Positions 17,829 through 26,548 of a stretch of 64,000 bases of DNA are shown piece after piece. Each line of letters starts with the position of its first letter. Within the stretch, counting starts at the first letter, position 1. Under the pieces are notes generated by a model that was not told the origin of the DNA, ran no database searches, and saw only the letters and a program-made list of their open reading frames with translations. The stretch is from assembly GCA_013177995.1 (NCBI GenBank), contig JABLXN010000016.1, forward strand, positions 1 through 64,000, in the 5' to 3' direction. Source of the DNA: Brevinematales bacterium. Its GTDB lineage: Bacteria > Spirochaetota > Brevinematia > Brevinematales > Thermospiraceae. The position numbers were made by a program, and so were the translations under genes.

Positions 17829-18440
17829 ATGTTTATCACCTTTGAAGGCATTGAAGGATGTGGTAAATCCACACAGGCACGGTTGCTTTTTGAAAGAATA
17901 CAAAAAGAAGGCTTTCCGGTTCTTCTCACCTACGAACCAGGAGATACACAGGTTGGGAAAAAACTGAGAGAAATCCTTCTCTCCGAAAAGATGGATTCCC
18001 TCACTGAACTTCTTCTCTTCCTTGCTGATAGAAGGGAGCACGTGATTTCTCTCATCAAACCAGCCCTTCTCAATCAAACCATTGTTATTTCAGATAGATA
18101 TATCTATTCTACCTTAGCCTATCAGGTCTATGGAAGGGGACTCAAAAAACACTTCGTTGACACTCTTCATAGAGAGATTTTGGACAATACCTTTCCTGAC
18201 AGGATTTATGTCCTTGATCTTGAGGTGGAGAAAGCCTTTGAGAGAAAGAAATCCCATACCTTTGATCGAATCGAACAGGAGTCTATTTCCTTCCACCAGC
18301 GAGTGAGAAAGGGCTTTTTAGAACTGGCTCAGGAAAATCCCAATGCCCGTATTCTTGATGCCACTCTCCCCGTTACCCATCTTCATGACATCATCTGGAA
18401 AGACATTCACACACTCCTCACCGCACGGAGGAAGAACTGA
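17829..18440 (+). CDS. tmk: Thymidylate kinase
   Basis: 203 residues, phosphorylating dTMP to dTDP. The P-loop EGIEGCGKST (residues ~6-15), DRYIYSTLAYQ (DR-Y/F motif) and a lid region are present. The TYEPGDT segment replaces the usual REPGGT, a modest deviation in the dTMP-binding loop. The TGA overlaps the ATG of the next gene by one base (TGATG), so the two are translationally coupled. Confidence 0.9.
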   Translation: MFITFEGIEGCGKSTQARLLFERIQKEGFPVLLTYEPGDTQVGKKLREILLSEKMDSLTELLLFLADRREHVISLIKPALLNQTIVISDRYIYSTLAYQVYGRGLKKHFVDTLHREILDNTFPDRIYVLDLEVEKAFERKKSHTFDRIEQESISFHQRVRKGFLELAQENPNARILDATLPVTHLHDIIWKDIHTLLTARRKN

Positions 18441-20014
18441 TGGAAAATAGTGTATGGAAACTTTTCCTTGATGCCTATACCAAAATCCAGTGGAAAACCA
18501 ATCTCCTTGAAAATCAGTGGCCTTCTATAGAATTAGCCCGCCTGAGTCGTCAGATTGAAAACGAGTTTTACTACAAACGCTTTCTCAGGCGTTTTCATCT
18601 CCCCTGGGGGAAAATGTTTTTTTACCAGCGGGCAAGAAAAAAACACCCTGAGGATTTTCCCCCTCTCATGAGATGGGAAAATCTCCGTATAGAAACAGCC
18701 GGGGCTTACCCGACAGGTAACCTTCTTTCGCAAACAGAACTGATAGGATATTTCCACGATATTTCCTCTCAGTTCTCCCCTGACATGGGCAATCCCCCTT
18801 CACCCCTTCCCCCTCTGTGGAAGGTGATAAACGAAACACTGAAAAGTATTCTCTCTGCCTTTCAACAGTCCCCACGTCAACCCTCATGGTTCACCGATCT
18901 TAGTCATCTCTCTTCTGACCTCTTTGCCTGCTATGATCTTGCCCTCTATATAGCTCAGCTCTGGCAGTATGCCTCTCAGAACAAAATCTCCTTCCTCAGG
19001 TCTGGACAAATCCTCTGGTGGTGCGAAAAGAGTTATACCCTCGGTACCAATATTCATAGTATTCTCTCGAAAGAAGGGCTTTTGGCCATCACCATCTCCT
19101 CTGAAAAAACCCTCTATACCGCCTTCCACGTATGGCTTGAGAAAATGCGAGAGCTAAGACTTCGTCTTCTTCTTGATATGTATCAACCTCTTTTTTCTGA
19201 TGAGCACCTTTCTCTTCAGGTGATTAACGATGAGATTGTCATTGAGGATCTCTCCCCTCTCCCACCGACATGGCTTTCTCGTCTCTTTGATAGACTCTTT
19301 CCACCCCCCCAAGTGCCTCGTATCGCCACCTTTCGCCATCCCCCCTCTCGACCAGAACCCGCCTCTCGACCTCTCCCTGAGATGGTCCAGGAAGTTATCA
19401 GCAGGCCATCCCCTGAAGAACTCGATTGGGAGAGTGTTATCTTTGAAGCAAAAGATTTTCTGAGACTCAGGCAACTGCTGAAGGATTTTCTTTCTATGAT
19501 GGTAAGTGACCTCTCACCAAAATACAATAGTCAAGGACAACTCATCGAAAGTAAGCACCTCTTTGATCAGTTTGATGTCCCTCCTCTCATGCGTCGTCTC
19601 GAAAGGGGGCGTTTCCTGCTGAAAGGGAAAATCAAAGGGCTCTCTCCCCTTGAACTCCAGGAAAAAGACGACCTTGTCATCAAATCCACTCACTGGCTTT
19701 ATGATAGAATCCATGATCTCTTAGAACGCTATAGTTTCTCCCCCACGGGAGTACGTGGAGAGCAGGGAAGACATTTTGCTGAAGAGGTTCAATCCCTTTT
19801 CACCACCTCAAGTGAAGAGTACAATGAAGTAAGAAAATATGGAACATTTACTCAATTCAGGTTCAATGTAAAAAGGATTTTCTCGTCCTTGAGCATCCAG
19901 AGCCGTTATCTCACCCACATCTCCCAGATTGAGAATCTTCTTTCTAAGCTCAAGGAGACCATAGCCACAGAAGAAATACGCCTTCTCAAAGCACGACCCT
20001 CCTCTCAATCGTAA
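18440..20014 (+). CDS. Unknown protein coupled to tmk
   Basis: 524 residues, not recognised. It has no signal peptide or clear membrane segment. It is rich in aromatic and charged residues, with a proline-rich segment around 275-320 (DRLFPPPQVPRIATFRHPPS). The flanks are predicted helical, with a C-terminal coiled-coil-like stretch (HISQIENLLSKLKETIATEE). It begins at the A of the tmk stop codon, so it depends on tmk translation. A cytoplasmic scaffolding or accessory role is possible, but nothing in the sequence identifies one. Confidence 0.75.
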   Translation: MENSVWKLFLDAYTKIQWKTNLLENQWPSIELARLSRQIENEFYYKRFLRRFHLPWGKMFFYQRARKKHPEDFPPLMRWENLRIETAGAYPTGNLLSQTELIGYFHDISSQFSPDMGNPPSPLPPLWKVINETLKSILSAFQQSPRQPSWFTDLSHLSSDLFACYDLALYIAQLWQYASQNKISFLRSGQILWWCEKSYTLGTNIHSILSKEGLLAITISSEKTLYTAFHVWLEKMRELRLRLLLDMYQPLFSDEHLSLQVINDEIVIEDLSPLPPTWLSRLFDRLFPPPQVPRIATFRHPPSRPEPASRPLPEMVQEVISRPSPEELDWESVIFEAKDFLRLRQLLKDFLSMMVSDLSPKYNSQGQLIESKHLFDQFDVPPLMRRLERGRFLLKGKIKGLSPLELQEKDDLVIKSTHWLYDRIHDLLERYSFSPTGVRGEQGRHFAEEVQSLFTTSSEEYNEVRKYGTFTQFRFNVKRIFSSLSIQSRYLTHISQIENLLSKLKETIATEEIRLLKARPSSQS

Positions 20015-20051
20015 GGATGATGCCCTTTTGAGCCATTTCTCAAGACCGACG

Positions 20052-20823
20052 TGTCATTCCACATATGAAACTGAATAGCTATTTCCACATTTCTTATGAG
20101 CAGGGAAACAACACAAAAGTTTTCTGTTCTGATGCCTATTGAAAAAAGTTGAGTTTGAAAGCATTACAGCAAGAGAGAGCTATTACCCTGTTTCAGCTAA
20201 ACCATTGTTCTTTGCTGAAACAAAGTCATAGCCATCGCCCCTGCCGCGGTGCCATATCCAAAAAGCCTCTTCTGAAAAAGAAGCCCTGCGGGCTGGTGAA
20301 AGAATGCCTGGTTCTTTTATCACCCCTTTTTTTCTGTACCCCACTTCGACTTCGCTCAGTATCCACCGGGCCGCTTTTGCGGTCGTGTGCTCTTTGTTGT
20401 AAGGTGGAAGTCCTTCCGGAGTGAGGGTGCAGGAGGCACCCGGGGCGACATCTTTTGTTGCTTTTTCTCAAAAGCCCACCGAAGTGGAGCCGCGGGGACC
20501 CCGCTTTAGCGGGGAATCGGCAAAGCGAGGTGGGCGTTATGCTTCCGAAGTCAGGAGGACGAGTTGATGTCGCCCACGGAGGAAGGACTTCCCCGGAAAG
20601 AGATGAGGTCTTTCTACTTGCCCGCAAAAGCGGCCCATTTTCCGTCCGAGGCGCATGCGTAGCATGCGACGAGGACAACGCCCCTTTTGCCCCGCGCGGG
20701 AGCGCTTCGTGGAAAAAAGGAAGATGGGTAACAAAAGAGCCTAAAACTGAAAGAGAAAAGATGGTTAAACAAGTATTCAGTTTTTGTGTGAAGATAACCA
20801 TTCTGTATGAGTGTGGAACGACA
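20052..20823. mobile_element. Non-autonomous IS1202-derived element, copy B
   Basis: 772 bp, termini TGTCATTCCACA and TGTGGAACGACA. A 17-bp exact direct repeat ATTTCTCAAGACCGACG flanks it (20035-20051 and 20826-20842), extendable to 19 bp with one mismatch. It contains a GTTTCAGC hairpin (20179-20233), the foldback core (20368-20636) and a GCATGCGTAGCATGC hairpin. Compared with A and C it lacks about 60 bp after the GTTTCAGC hairpin. No transposase and no frame-conserved gene is present. Confidence 0.85.
20368..20636. repeat. Nested inverted-repeat core of copy B
   Basis: Concentric pairs: GGGCCGCTTTTGCGG (20368-20382) with CCGCAAAAGCGGCCC (20622-20636). GGAAGTCCTTCC (20406-20417) with GGAAGGACTTCC (20581-20592). 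GGGCGACATC (20443-20452) with GATGTCGCCC (20566-20575). GCCCACC (20474-20480) with GGTGGGC (20529-20535). Central hairpin CCCCGCTTTAGCGGGG (20499-20514). Every pair is perfect in this copy. Confidence 0.85.
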
Positions 20824-20863
20824 CAATTTCTCAAGACCGACGATATAAATTTTCCTCTCCCCA

Positions 20864-20892
20864 TTGCTTTTTTTCCGCTTTTTCCTTATACT
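20864..20892 (+). promoter_or_regulatory. Promoter of the flippase gene
   Basis: TTGCTT (20864-20869), 17-bp spacer, TATACT (20887-20892), starting 22 bp after the right target duplication of element B. An open frame upstream of ATG 20924 starts inside this promoter, which argues for the later start. Confidence 0.6.
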
Positions 20893-20923
20893 CAATGGGA
20901 GAAACACTTCCAAAGCAGGAATC

Positions 20924-22138
20924 ATGAGAGCAAAAAACTTTATAGGAAATACGCTTCTTTCCTTGGCTGGTTTTGGTATCCTGACGTTAGCGAATTTTGT
21001 CTATAGTATTTTCACCGTTCGTCTTTTGTCTCCCGAAGCCTTTTCCGCTTACAACACCTTTTTTTACTTTCTGTTAGCTCTTCCGCTTCCTTCTTTTCAG
21101 CTCGCGGTTGCCAAGGCTACAGGAAAACATTCCCTCCCTCTCCGTTCTGAGGTGGCTTTTCTTTTCCCCTCTCTTCTTCGATTAGCCCTCTGGTCTGCCT
21201 TAGGATACATCGTGCTTTCTCCTCTTTTGTGGTTTCTCTACGGACAACAATATCCCCTGCTTCTTCCCCTGGGCCTCCTGGTATTAGAAGGCTGGGTGTG
21301 GCTCTCCGGTCTCAGGGGAATCTATCAGGGAATGCTTCGTTTTGATATGTTCAGCCTCAATATGGGGATAGAGGGGATATCAAGACTTCTTGCGGGCACA
21401 GGGGCTATGCTCTTGGGTCTCAGTGCCTATGGGGCTCTCGGGGCTTCTGTGGTGAGTGGTCTTGTTGGGATAGGGATACTTCTTCTTCCTCTTCTCTTTT
21501 CTCAAAAGGATGAGAAGGTGGCTTTCCCGGAGAAAGAACTTCCTCTTCTTCGTCCCTTTCTCCAGGCCCTTCTGGTCCTTTTTCCCTTCGGGATTTTAGT
21601 TGTCCTGGATCAGACGATGATCAATCGTTTTCTCCCAGAGTATGGAAAAATAGTAAACCTTTCCAGTCTCTTTGGCAAGAATTTGATAGCCCTTTCTCTC
21701 ACTATTGCCCATGTGGTTTTTGCCTATGTGGTCAAAGAGGGTGAAGATAGCTTCTTTCTGCGGGGAATGGGCATCATTGTGCTTCTTTTTGGTATGGCGT
21801 ATCTTTTTGTGCTTATCACCGGCAAATGGCTCTTTGGTTTTCTTTTTGGTTCTCCCTTTGGGTATGAATTTCTCCCTCTTTACATTGGCTATTGTCTTCC
21901 TCTTGGTCTTTTGCAACTCATTGTCAACTATAGTGTGGCTGAAGAAAACCACTGGATTATCCCTTCTCTCTGGATCTACAGTGGAGGCATGGCAATACTC
22001 ATGATACTTTTTCTTCGTGTGTTTCCCCTCTCTCTTGTTCAGTGGTATCTCTTTTTTGGAGGTATTCACCTGCTTTTTGTTCTTGTTCTCACTATTCTCT
22101 TTCTTTTTATGAGAAAACCTTCACGGCTTACCCCTTGA
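20924..22138 (+). CDS. Polysaccharide-type flippase (MOP/Wzx-like membrane protein)
   Basis: 404 residues with about 12 hydrophobic segments distributed over the whole length. The N-terminus (NFIGNTLLSLAGFGILTLAN followed by VYSIFTVRLLSPEAF) is typical of the Wzx/RfbX/MurJ-like MOP exporter superfamily, which moves lipid-linked glycans across the inner membrane. ATG 20924 has AGGA upstream and lies about 25 nt after the promoter. No glycosyltransferase neighbours are present, so the substrate is unknown. Confidence 0.8.
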   Translation: MRAKNFIGNTLLSLAGFGILTLANFVYSIFTVRLLSPEAFSAYNTFFYFLLALPLPSFQLAVAKATGKHSLPLRSEVAFLFPSLLRLALWSALGYIVLSPLLWFLYGQQYPLLLPLGLLVLEGWVWLSGLRGIYQGMLRFDMFSLNMGIEGISRLLAGTGAMLLGLSAYGALGASVVSGLVGIGILLLPLLFSQKDEKVAFPEKELPLLRPFLQALLVLFPFGILVVLDQTMINRFLPEYGKIVNLSSLFGKNLIALSLTIAHVVFAYVVKEGEDSFFLRGMGIIVLLFGMAYLFVLITGKWLFGFLFGSPFGYEFLPLYIGYCLPLGLLQLIVNYSVAEENHWIIPSLWIYSGGMAILMILFLRVFPLSLVQWYLFFGGIHLLFVLVLTILFLFMRKPSRLTP

Positions 22139-22162
22139 CAAATAAAAATCTTGCCTTAAAAT
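22135..22162 (+). promoter_or_regulatory. Promoter of the his-ispG operon
   Basis: TTGACA (22135-22140), 16-bp spacer, TAAAAT (22157-22162). The -35 overlaps the flippase stop codon. Confidence 0.6.
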
Positions 22163-22191
22163 AAAAGAGGGGAAAAAAGAAGGAGAGCCAT

Positions 22192-22782
22192 ATGAGACAG
22201 GGGACATTTTCCCGCAAGACACGGGAAACACACCTTGACCTCTCACTGGACCTTGATGGCAACGGCACCTATGAGATCAATACGGGGGTAGGCTTTTTCA
22301 ACCACATGGTGGAGACCATATCCCGTCACAGTCTCATCAATATCTCTCTCAGTGGAAGTGGCGACATCCATGTGGACTATCACCACTTGGTTGAGGATTG
22401 CGGTATTCTTCTTGGTCGTTCGGTGATGCACCTCTTGGGAGACAAGCGGGGAATCAGTCGTTTCGGATGGGCCATTATCCCCCTGGATGAGGCTTTAGTA
22501 GAGGTGGCCATTGACATCAGTGGACGACCCTTTTATGTGTCAAATCTTCGAAATTTTCCCGGCCTCATAGGAACATTTGATATGGAATTAGGCGATGTGT
22601 TTTTTCAGGGCTTTGCCTCAATGGGCTATACCCTGCATGTACTTGTCCAGCGGGGAGAAAACCGTCACCATATTCTTGAAGCGACTTGCAAAGCCTTTGC
22701 CCATGCCCTGAAACAGGCTATCCACATCGACAACGAACACCCTTCTCATCTCCCCACTACCAAAGACTACTTCGAAGCGTAG
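22192..22782 (+). CDS. hisB: Imidazoleglycerol-phosphate dehydratase
   Basis: 196 residues, single-domain HisB. GVGFFNHMVETISRHS and DYHHLVEDCGILLG carry the Mn-binding histidines and glutamates of the duplicated half-domains; RHHILEATCKAFAHAL is the second motif. It dehydrates imidazoleglycerol phosphate to imidazole acetol phosphate in histidine synthesis. ATG 22192 has GGAGAGCC upstream. First gene of hisB-hisH-hisA-ispG. Confidence 0.95.
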   Translation: MRQGTFSRKTRETHLDLSLDLDGNGTYEINTGVGFFNHMVETISRHSLINISLSGSGDIHVDYHHLVEDCGILLGRSVMHLLGDKRGISRFGWAIIPLDEALVEVAIDISGRPFYVSNLRNFPGLIGTFDMELGDVFFQGFASMGYTLHVLVQRGENRHHILEATCKAFAHALKQAIHIDNEHPSHLPTTKDYFEA

Positions 22783-22790
22783 GAAAAGCC

Positions 22791-23420
22791 ATGATTGGGA
22801 TTGTTGACTACGACATGGGAAATATCGCCAGTGTATATAATGCCTTTCGTCGTATTGGGGTTCCAGAAGAAAAACTCTCCGTGATGAGAACCGCCAGGGA
22901 AGTAGCCTCAGCTGAGGCTCTCATTCTTCCCGGTGTTGGGGCCTTTGGAGATGCCATGAAACACCTTCGAAACCAGCACCTGATTGAAACCCTCGAAAAC
23001 CACGTAGCAAACAAAAAGCCTCTTTTAGGAATTTGCCTTGGGTATCAGCTCCTCTTTGAAGAGGGGGAAGAAGGAGAAAAAACCACAGGACTTGGTTTTG
23101 TTAAAGGGCGCGTCGTAAGATTTGAGATAGATCTCCCCGTCCCCCATATAGGATGGAGTACTACTATCATCAAACAGGAAAAAGAAATATTTGACTCTAT
23201 CCCTCAGAATGTGTATTTTTATTATGATCATGCTTACTATCCCGAAGTTGAGGAAAAAGAAGTGATTGCCTGCGAAACGGAGTATGGGATCCGATATACC
23301 TCCGGCATCCAGAAGGATTTCATCTTTGGTTTTCAATTTCATCCAGAAAAAAGCCATAAATTTGGTCTTCGTCTTCTTTCGAACTTTCTTTCTATTCTAT
23401 CAGAGAGAGGCATTGTATGA
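22791..23420 (+). CDS. hisH: Imidazole glycerol phosphate synthase, glutaminase subunit
   Basis: 209 residues, class I glutamine amidotransferase. Nucleophile Cys82 lies in GICLGYQLLF, and the His-Glu pair in FQFHPEKS. It supplies ammonia to HisF, whose gene is not in this window. The start is ATG 22791 with AGGAAAAGCC upstream, 8 bp after hisB. A longer frame inside hisB is a shadow. The 3' end overlaps hisA by 4 bp (ATGA). Confidence 0.95.
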   Translation: MIGIVDYDMGNIASVYNAFRRIGVPEEKLSVMRTAREVASAEALILPGVGAFGDAMKHLRNQHLIETLENHVANKKPLLGICLGYQLLFEEGEEGEKTTGLGFVKGRVVRFEIDLPVPHIGWSTTIIKQEKEIFDSIPQNVYFYYDHAYYPEVEEKEVIACETEYGIRYTSGIQKDFIFGFQFHPEKSHKFGLRLLSNFLSILSERGIV

Positions 23421-24136
23421 TTATCATACCAGCAATTGATATCAAGAACAAAAAGTGTGTCCGTCTCGTTCAAGGGAACCCTGAATTTGAGACGGTGTAT
23501 TCGGATGATCCTATCTTTCAGGCTCAATTCTGGGAAAGAGAGGGTGCAAAACGTCTCCACATTGTGGACTTAGATGGGGCTTTCAACGGAAAACCTCAAA
23601 ACCTTGACCTGATTGAAAGGATTGTCCAGGAGGTCAATATTGAGATTGATGTCGGGGGAGGTATTCGCGACAACAGGGTGATTCGCGCTCTGCGAAGTCG
23701 TGGGGTCCACAAGGTGGTTATCGGAACCGCTGTGATAGATAACCGTAAATTTGTTCGAAACCTCTGCAAGAGTGACCCTGATGGGGTGGTGATTGCTATT
23801 GATGCCTCCGATGGGTTTGTCGTCAAAAATGGATGGAAGGAAGTTACCTCCACCCGCGCGGTAGATCTCTTGAAGGAGATTGAAGACTTTGGGGTATCGG
23901 AGGTCATCTATACCGACATCAGTCGTGACGGAACCCTTGAAGGTCCCAACTACGATGCCCTTGAGACCATGCTTACGGTTTCTGATATCCCGATTATCAT
24001 GTCCGGTGGTATTTCTTCCCTTGAGGACATCAAAAAGCTCAAAGAATATGAACCTATGGGACTCAAAGGGGTTATCATCGGCAAGGCTCTCTACGAAGGT
24101 CGCTTCACCCTCCGTGAAGCTCTCGAATACGCATGA
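23417..24136 (+). CDS. hisA: ProFAR isomerase (HisA)
   Basis: 239 residues, (beta-alpha)8 barrel. IIPAIDIKNKKCVRLVQGN with the catalytic Asp8, IDVGGGIRD phosphate-binding loop, YTDISRDGT with the second Asp, and IIMSGGISSLED. It isomerises ProFAR to PRFAR. ATGA overlaps at both its start (hisH) and end (ispG) indicate tight coupling. hisF, hisI, hisG, hisD and hisC are absent here. Confidence 0.93.
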   Translation: MIIIPAIDIKNKKCVRLVQGNPEFETVYSDDPIFQAQFWEREGAKRLHIVDLDGAFNGKPQNLDLIERIVQEVNIEIDVGGGIRDNRVIRALRSRGVHKVVIGTAVIDNRKFVRNLCKSDPDGVVIAIDASDGFVVKNGWKEVTSTRAVDLLKEIEDFGVSEVIYTDISRDGTLEGPNYDALETMLTVSDIPIIMSGGISSLEDIKKLKEYEPMGLKGVIIGKALYEGRFTLREALEYA

Positions 24137-25200
24137 TCACACGCCGGAAAACCCGCAAGATCTATGTAGGCCCTGTGGCTGTTGGAGGAGATGCCCCTAT
24201 TTCCATCCAGTCTATGACCAGTGTTCCCACCGTTGATGTCAAAGCGGTTTTGAACCAGCTTCATCGACTGGAAGAGGTGGGGTGCGATATCGTCCGATTA
24301 GGTATCCCGGATGAAGCAAGTGCTTACGCTGTTGGGGAAATCAAAAAACATACCTCCCTTCCCTTAGTGGCCGATATTCACTTTGACTATCGTCTTGCCC
24401 TCATATGTATCCAGCAGGGGATTGACGGACTCCGTCTCAATCCCGGCAATATTCGCCAAAGAGAACATGTCGAAACAGTGGTCAAAGCCTGCAAAGAGCG
24501 TCGTATCCCTATCCGCATCGGAGTAAACTCAGGGTCCATTGATAGATCTCGTTACCCCCACCCCACAGCTGAAGCGTTGGTGGATTCAGCCCTGAGGCAT
24601 ATCCAGATTCTTGAGGAGCTTGATTTTTTTGATATCAAGGTTTCTCTCAAATCCTCTGATGTTCCCACGATGGTAGAAGCCTACCGCCTTTTTGCCACAC
24701 AAAGAGACTATCCCCTTCATCTTGGTGTCACCGAGGCCGGTCCTCTCAGTCAGGCCCTCATCAAAAGCGGCATCGGTATTGGAAGCCTTCTTTTAGATGG
24801 CATAGGGGATACTCTCCGGGTTTCCATCACGGGGGATAACCTCGAAGATGAGATTGAAGCCGCCAGGATCATCCTTCGAAGCCTCGGTTTACGCAAGGAA
24901 GGGATAGAAATCATTTCATGTCCTACCTGTGCTCGCAAGGAATTTGATGTAGCCAGAACTGTGGAACTTTTCCAGCAAAAGACAAGACATATCAGAGAGT
25001 ACCTCAGGGTGGCCATCATGGGATGTGTGGTCAACGGCCCGGGAGAAGCCCTTGAGTCAGATATTGGGATAGCTATCGGTAAATCTTCCGCCATTGTCAT
25101 CGAAAATGGCCAGAAAACCTCCCTCAAAATCCCCAATCCCACCCCAGAAGCCATTGCCACCGTTTTGGTAAAAGAGATAGAAAAACGCCTTCATCACTAA
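24133..25200 (+). CDS. ispG: 4-hydroxy-3-methylbut-2-enyl diphosphate synthase (IspG/GcpE)
   Basis: 355 residues. VAVGGDAPISIQSMTS at the N-terminus, a TIM barrel, RLNPGNI, and CPTCARKEFD plus CVVNGPGEALESDIGIA, which carry the three cysteines of the [4Fe-4S] cluster. It converts MEcPP to HMBPP in the MEP pathway and so supplies precursors for isoprenoids, including the carotenoid genes at 31-34.7 kb. It overlaps hisA by 4 bp, an unusual his-isoprenoid coupling. Confidence 0.95.
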   Translation: MITRRKTRKIYVGPVAVGGDAPISIQSMTSVPTVDVKAVLNQLHRLEEVGCDIVRLGIPDEASAYAVGEIKKHTSLPLVADIHFDYRLALICIQQGIDGLRLNPGNIRQREHVETVVKACKERRIPIRIGVNSGSIDRSRYPHPTAEALVDSALRHIQILEELDFFDIKVSLKSSDVPTMVEAYRLFATQRDYPLHLGVTEAGPLSQALIKSGIGIGSLLLDGIGDTLRVSITGDNLEDEIEAARIILRSLGLRKEGIEIISCPTCARKEFDVARTVELFQQKTRHIREYLRVAIMGCVVNGPGEALESDIGIAIGKSSAIVIENGQKTSLKIPNPTPEAIATVLVKEIEKRLHH

Positions 25201-25213
25201 AAGGAGGAAAAAT

Positions 25214-26548
25214 ATGCCTCGCTTCACATCTTTTCTTCTTCTCATCACTACGCTTTTTTTTACCAGTGGATTCTCTCAAGCAGCTCAGTATATCGTTCAC
25301 CGAAATTTTCCATCACAATTTGTGAGTCCCAGAACTATTGTGATATATCTTCCCCCAGAGTATTCCACCTCCACCAACCGCTACCCTGTTCTCTATATGC
25401 ACGATGGTCAAAACCTCTTCGATAGTCAGAAAACAGGTCTGCGTGGAGCAGGAAGCCCCATCAAGTGGGACGTAGACAAAGCCCTCGAAAGGCTGATATC
25501 AGAAAAAAAAGCCTCCCCCTGTATTATCGTAGGTATCTTCAATACCGCCAAACGCATTGAGGAATATTCTCCCCCTACGAATGCCTCCGGTCGTGGTCTT
25601 CTTGGAAACTATGCCCGATTTATTGTAGAAGAACTCAAACCCTGGGTGGATAGCTCCTATCGTACGGACCCTTCTGCAAAAACCACCGGCATCATGGGAT
25701 CATCCATGGGAGGACTAGCTTCATTCTACCTTCAGATGTGGTACCCGGAAGTTTTTGGATTTGCCGGTGTCATTTCCCCCTCCTTCTGGTGGGGAAATGA
25801 GCAGGTGCTTTCCCACATCGGGAGTTTTGACTTCAAGAAAATTGGCCTTCTCTATATTGATGCCGGCTGGAGAGAATCCGACGAAATGATGATTCCCGCA
25901 AGGCATGTGTATCAAGCCCTCTCTCCCCACCTTGGAGAAAGACTCTGGTACTATGAAGATAAAAATGGAACCCACTCGGAATCATCCTGGCAAAATCGTG
26001 TCTTTATCCCCCTGCTTTTATTCCTTGGAAAGACAAAACCGTCCCTTCTCAGCTGGCAGGTCCTCATTGAACCAACCACGATAGGCATCAATGACACCAG
26101 CAGCGTCACCATCGAAGCCCTCTATACAGACAATATCAAAAGAACCTCGCTTCCCACTCTTTCGTCAAAAGCCTTCCTCATTTCGAATCATCAGATAACA
26201 GCCCTCACCGCAGGCAGTATGTCCCTCACGATTCAAAGCCCTTATGGAATGTTAACCACCAACATCTCCGTTCAATCGAAAAGCCGGGATGTAATCAGTA
26301 TCAGATTTCTTTCCTCCCGACCAGTGATCCTTGAGGTTTTCCGCTATGTGAGCAATAACCTCACCATACCCACAAACTTTACTATCAATCTTCTTCTCAC
26401 CAATGAAACCACACTCACTCAGGTAAGGGGAACACGTTTTCACTTCCGGCTTCTTGACAAGGACCAGAAGCCCATTGAGACAAACGGAAAACCCATCGAA
26501 CTCTCTGTGACGTTCACCCGTGATAGGGACTATGTGGTCGAATTCTGA
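25214..26548 (+). CDS. Exported esterase family protein with C-terminal beta domains
   Basis: 444 residues. The signal peptide is FTSFLLLITTLFFTSGFSQA. An alpha/beta-hydrolase 'putative esterase' domain spans ~25-275: YPVLYMHDGQNLFD, the nucleophile elbow GSSMGGLASFY, SPSFWWG, and a likely His in NGTHSESSW. Residues ~280-360 look like an Ig/Big-type domain, and the last ~80 resemble a BsuPI-like beta domain (FTINLLLTNET). The substrate is unknown, possibly acyl esters of surface glycans. AAAAGGAGG precedes ATG 25214, 13 bp after ispG. The 3' end overlaps the convergent thioesterase gene. Confidence 0.8.
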   Translation: MPRFTSFLLLITTLFFTSGFSQAAQYIVHRNFPSQFVSPRTIVIYLPPEYSTSTNRYPVLYMHDGQNLFDSQKTGLRGAGSPIKWDVDKALERLISEKKASPCIIVGIFNTAKRIEEYSPPTNASGRGLLGNYARFIVEELKPWVDSSYRTDPSAKTTGIMGSSMGGLASFYLQMWYPEVFGFAGVISPSFWWGNEQVLSHIGSFDFKKIGLLYIDAGWRESDEMMIPARHVYQALSPHLGERLWYYEDKNGTHSESSWQNRVFIPLLLFLGKTKPSLLSWQVLIEPTTIGINDTSSVTIEALYTDNIKRTSLPTLSSKAFLISNHQITALTAGSMSLTIQSPYGMLTTNISVQSKSRDVISIRFLSSRPVILEVFRYVSNNLTIPTNFTINLLLTNETTLTQVRGTRFHFRLLDKDQKPIETNGKPIELSVTFTRDRDYVVEF

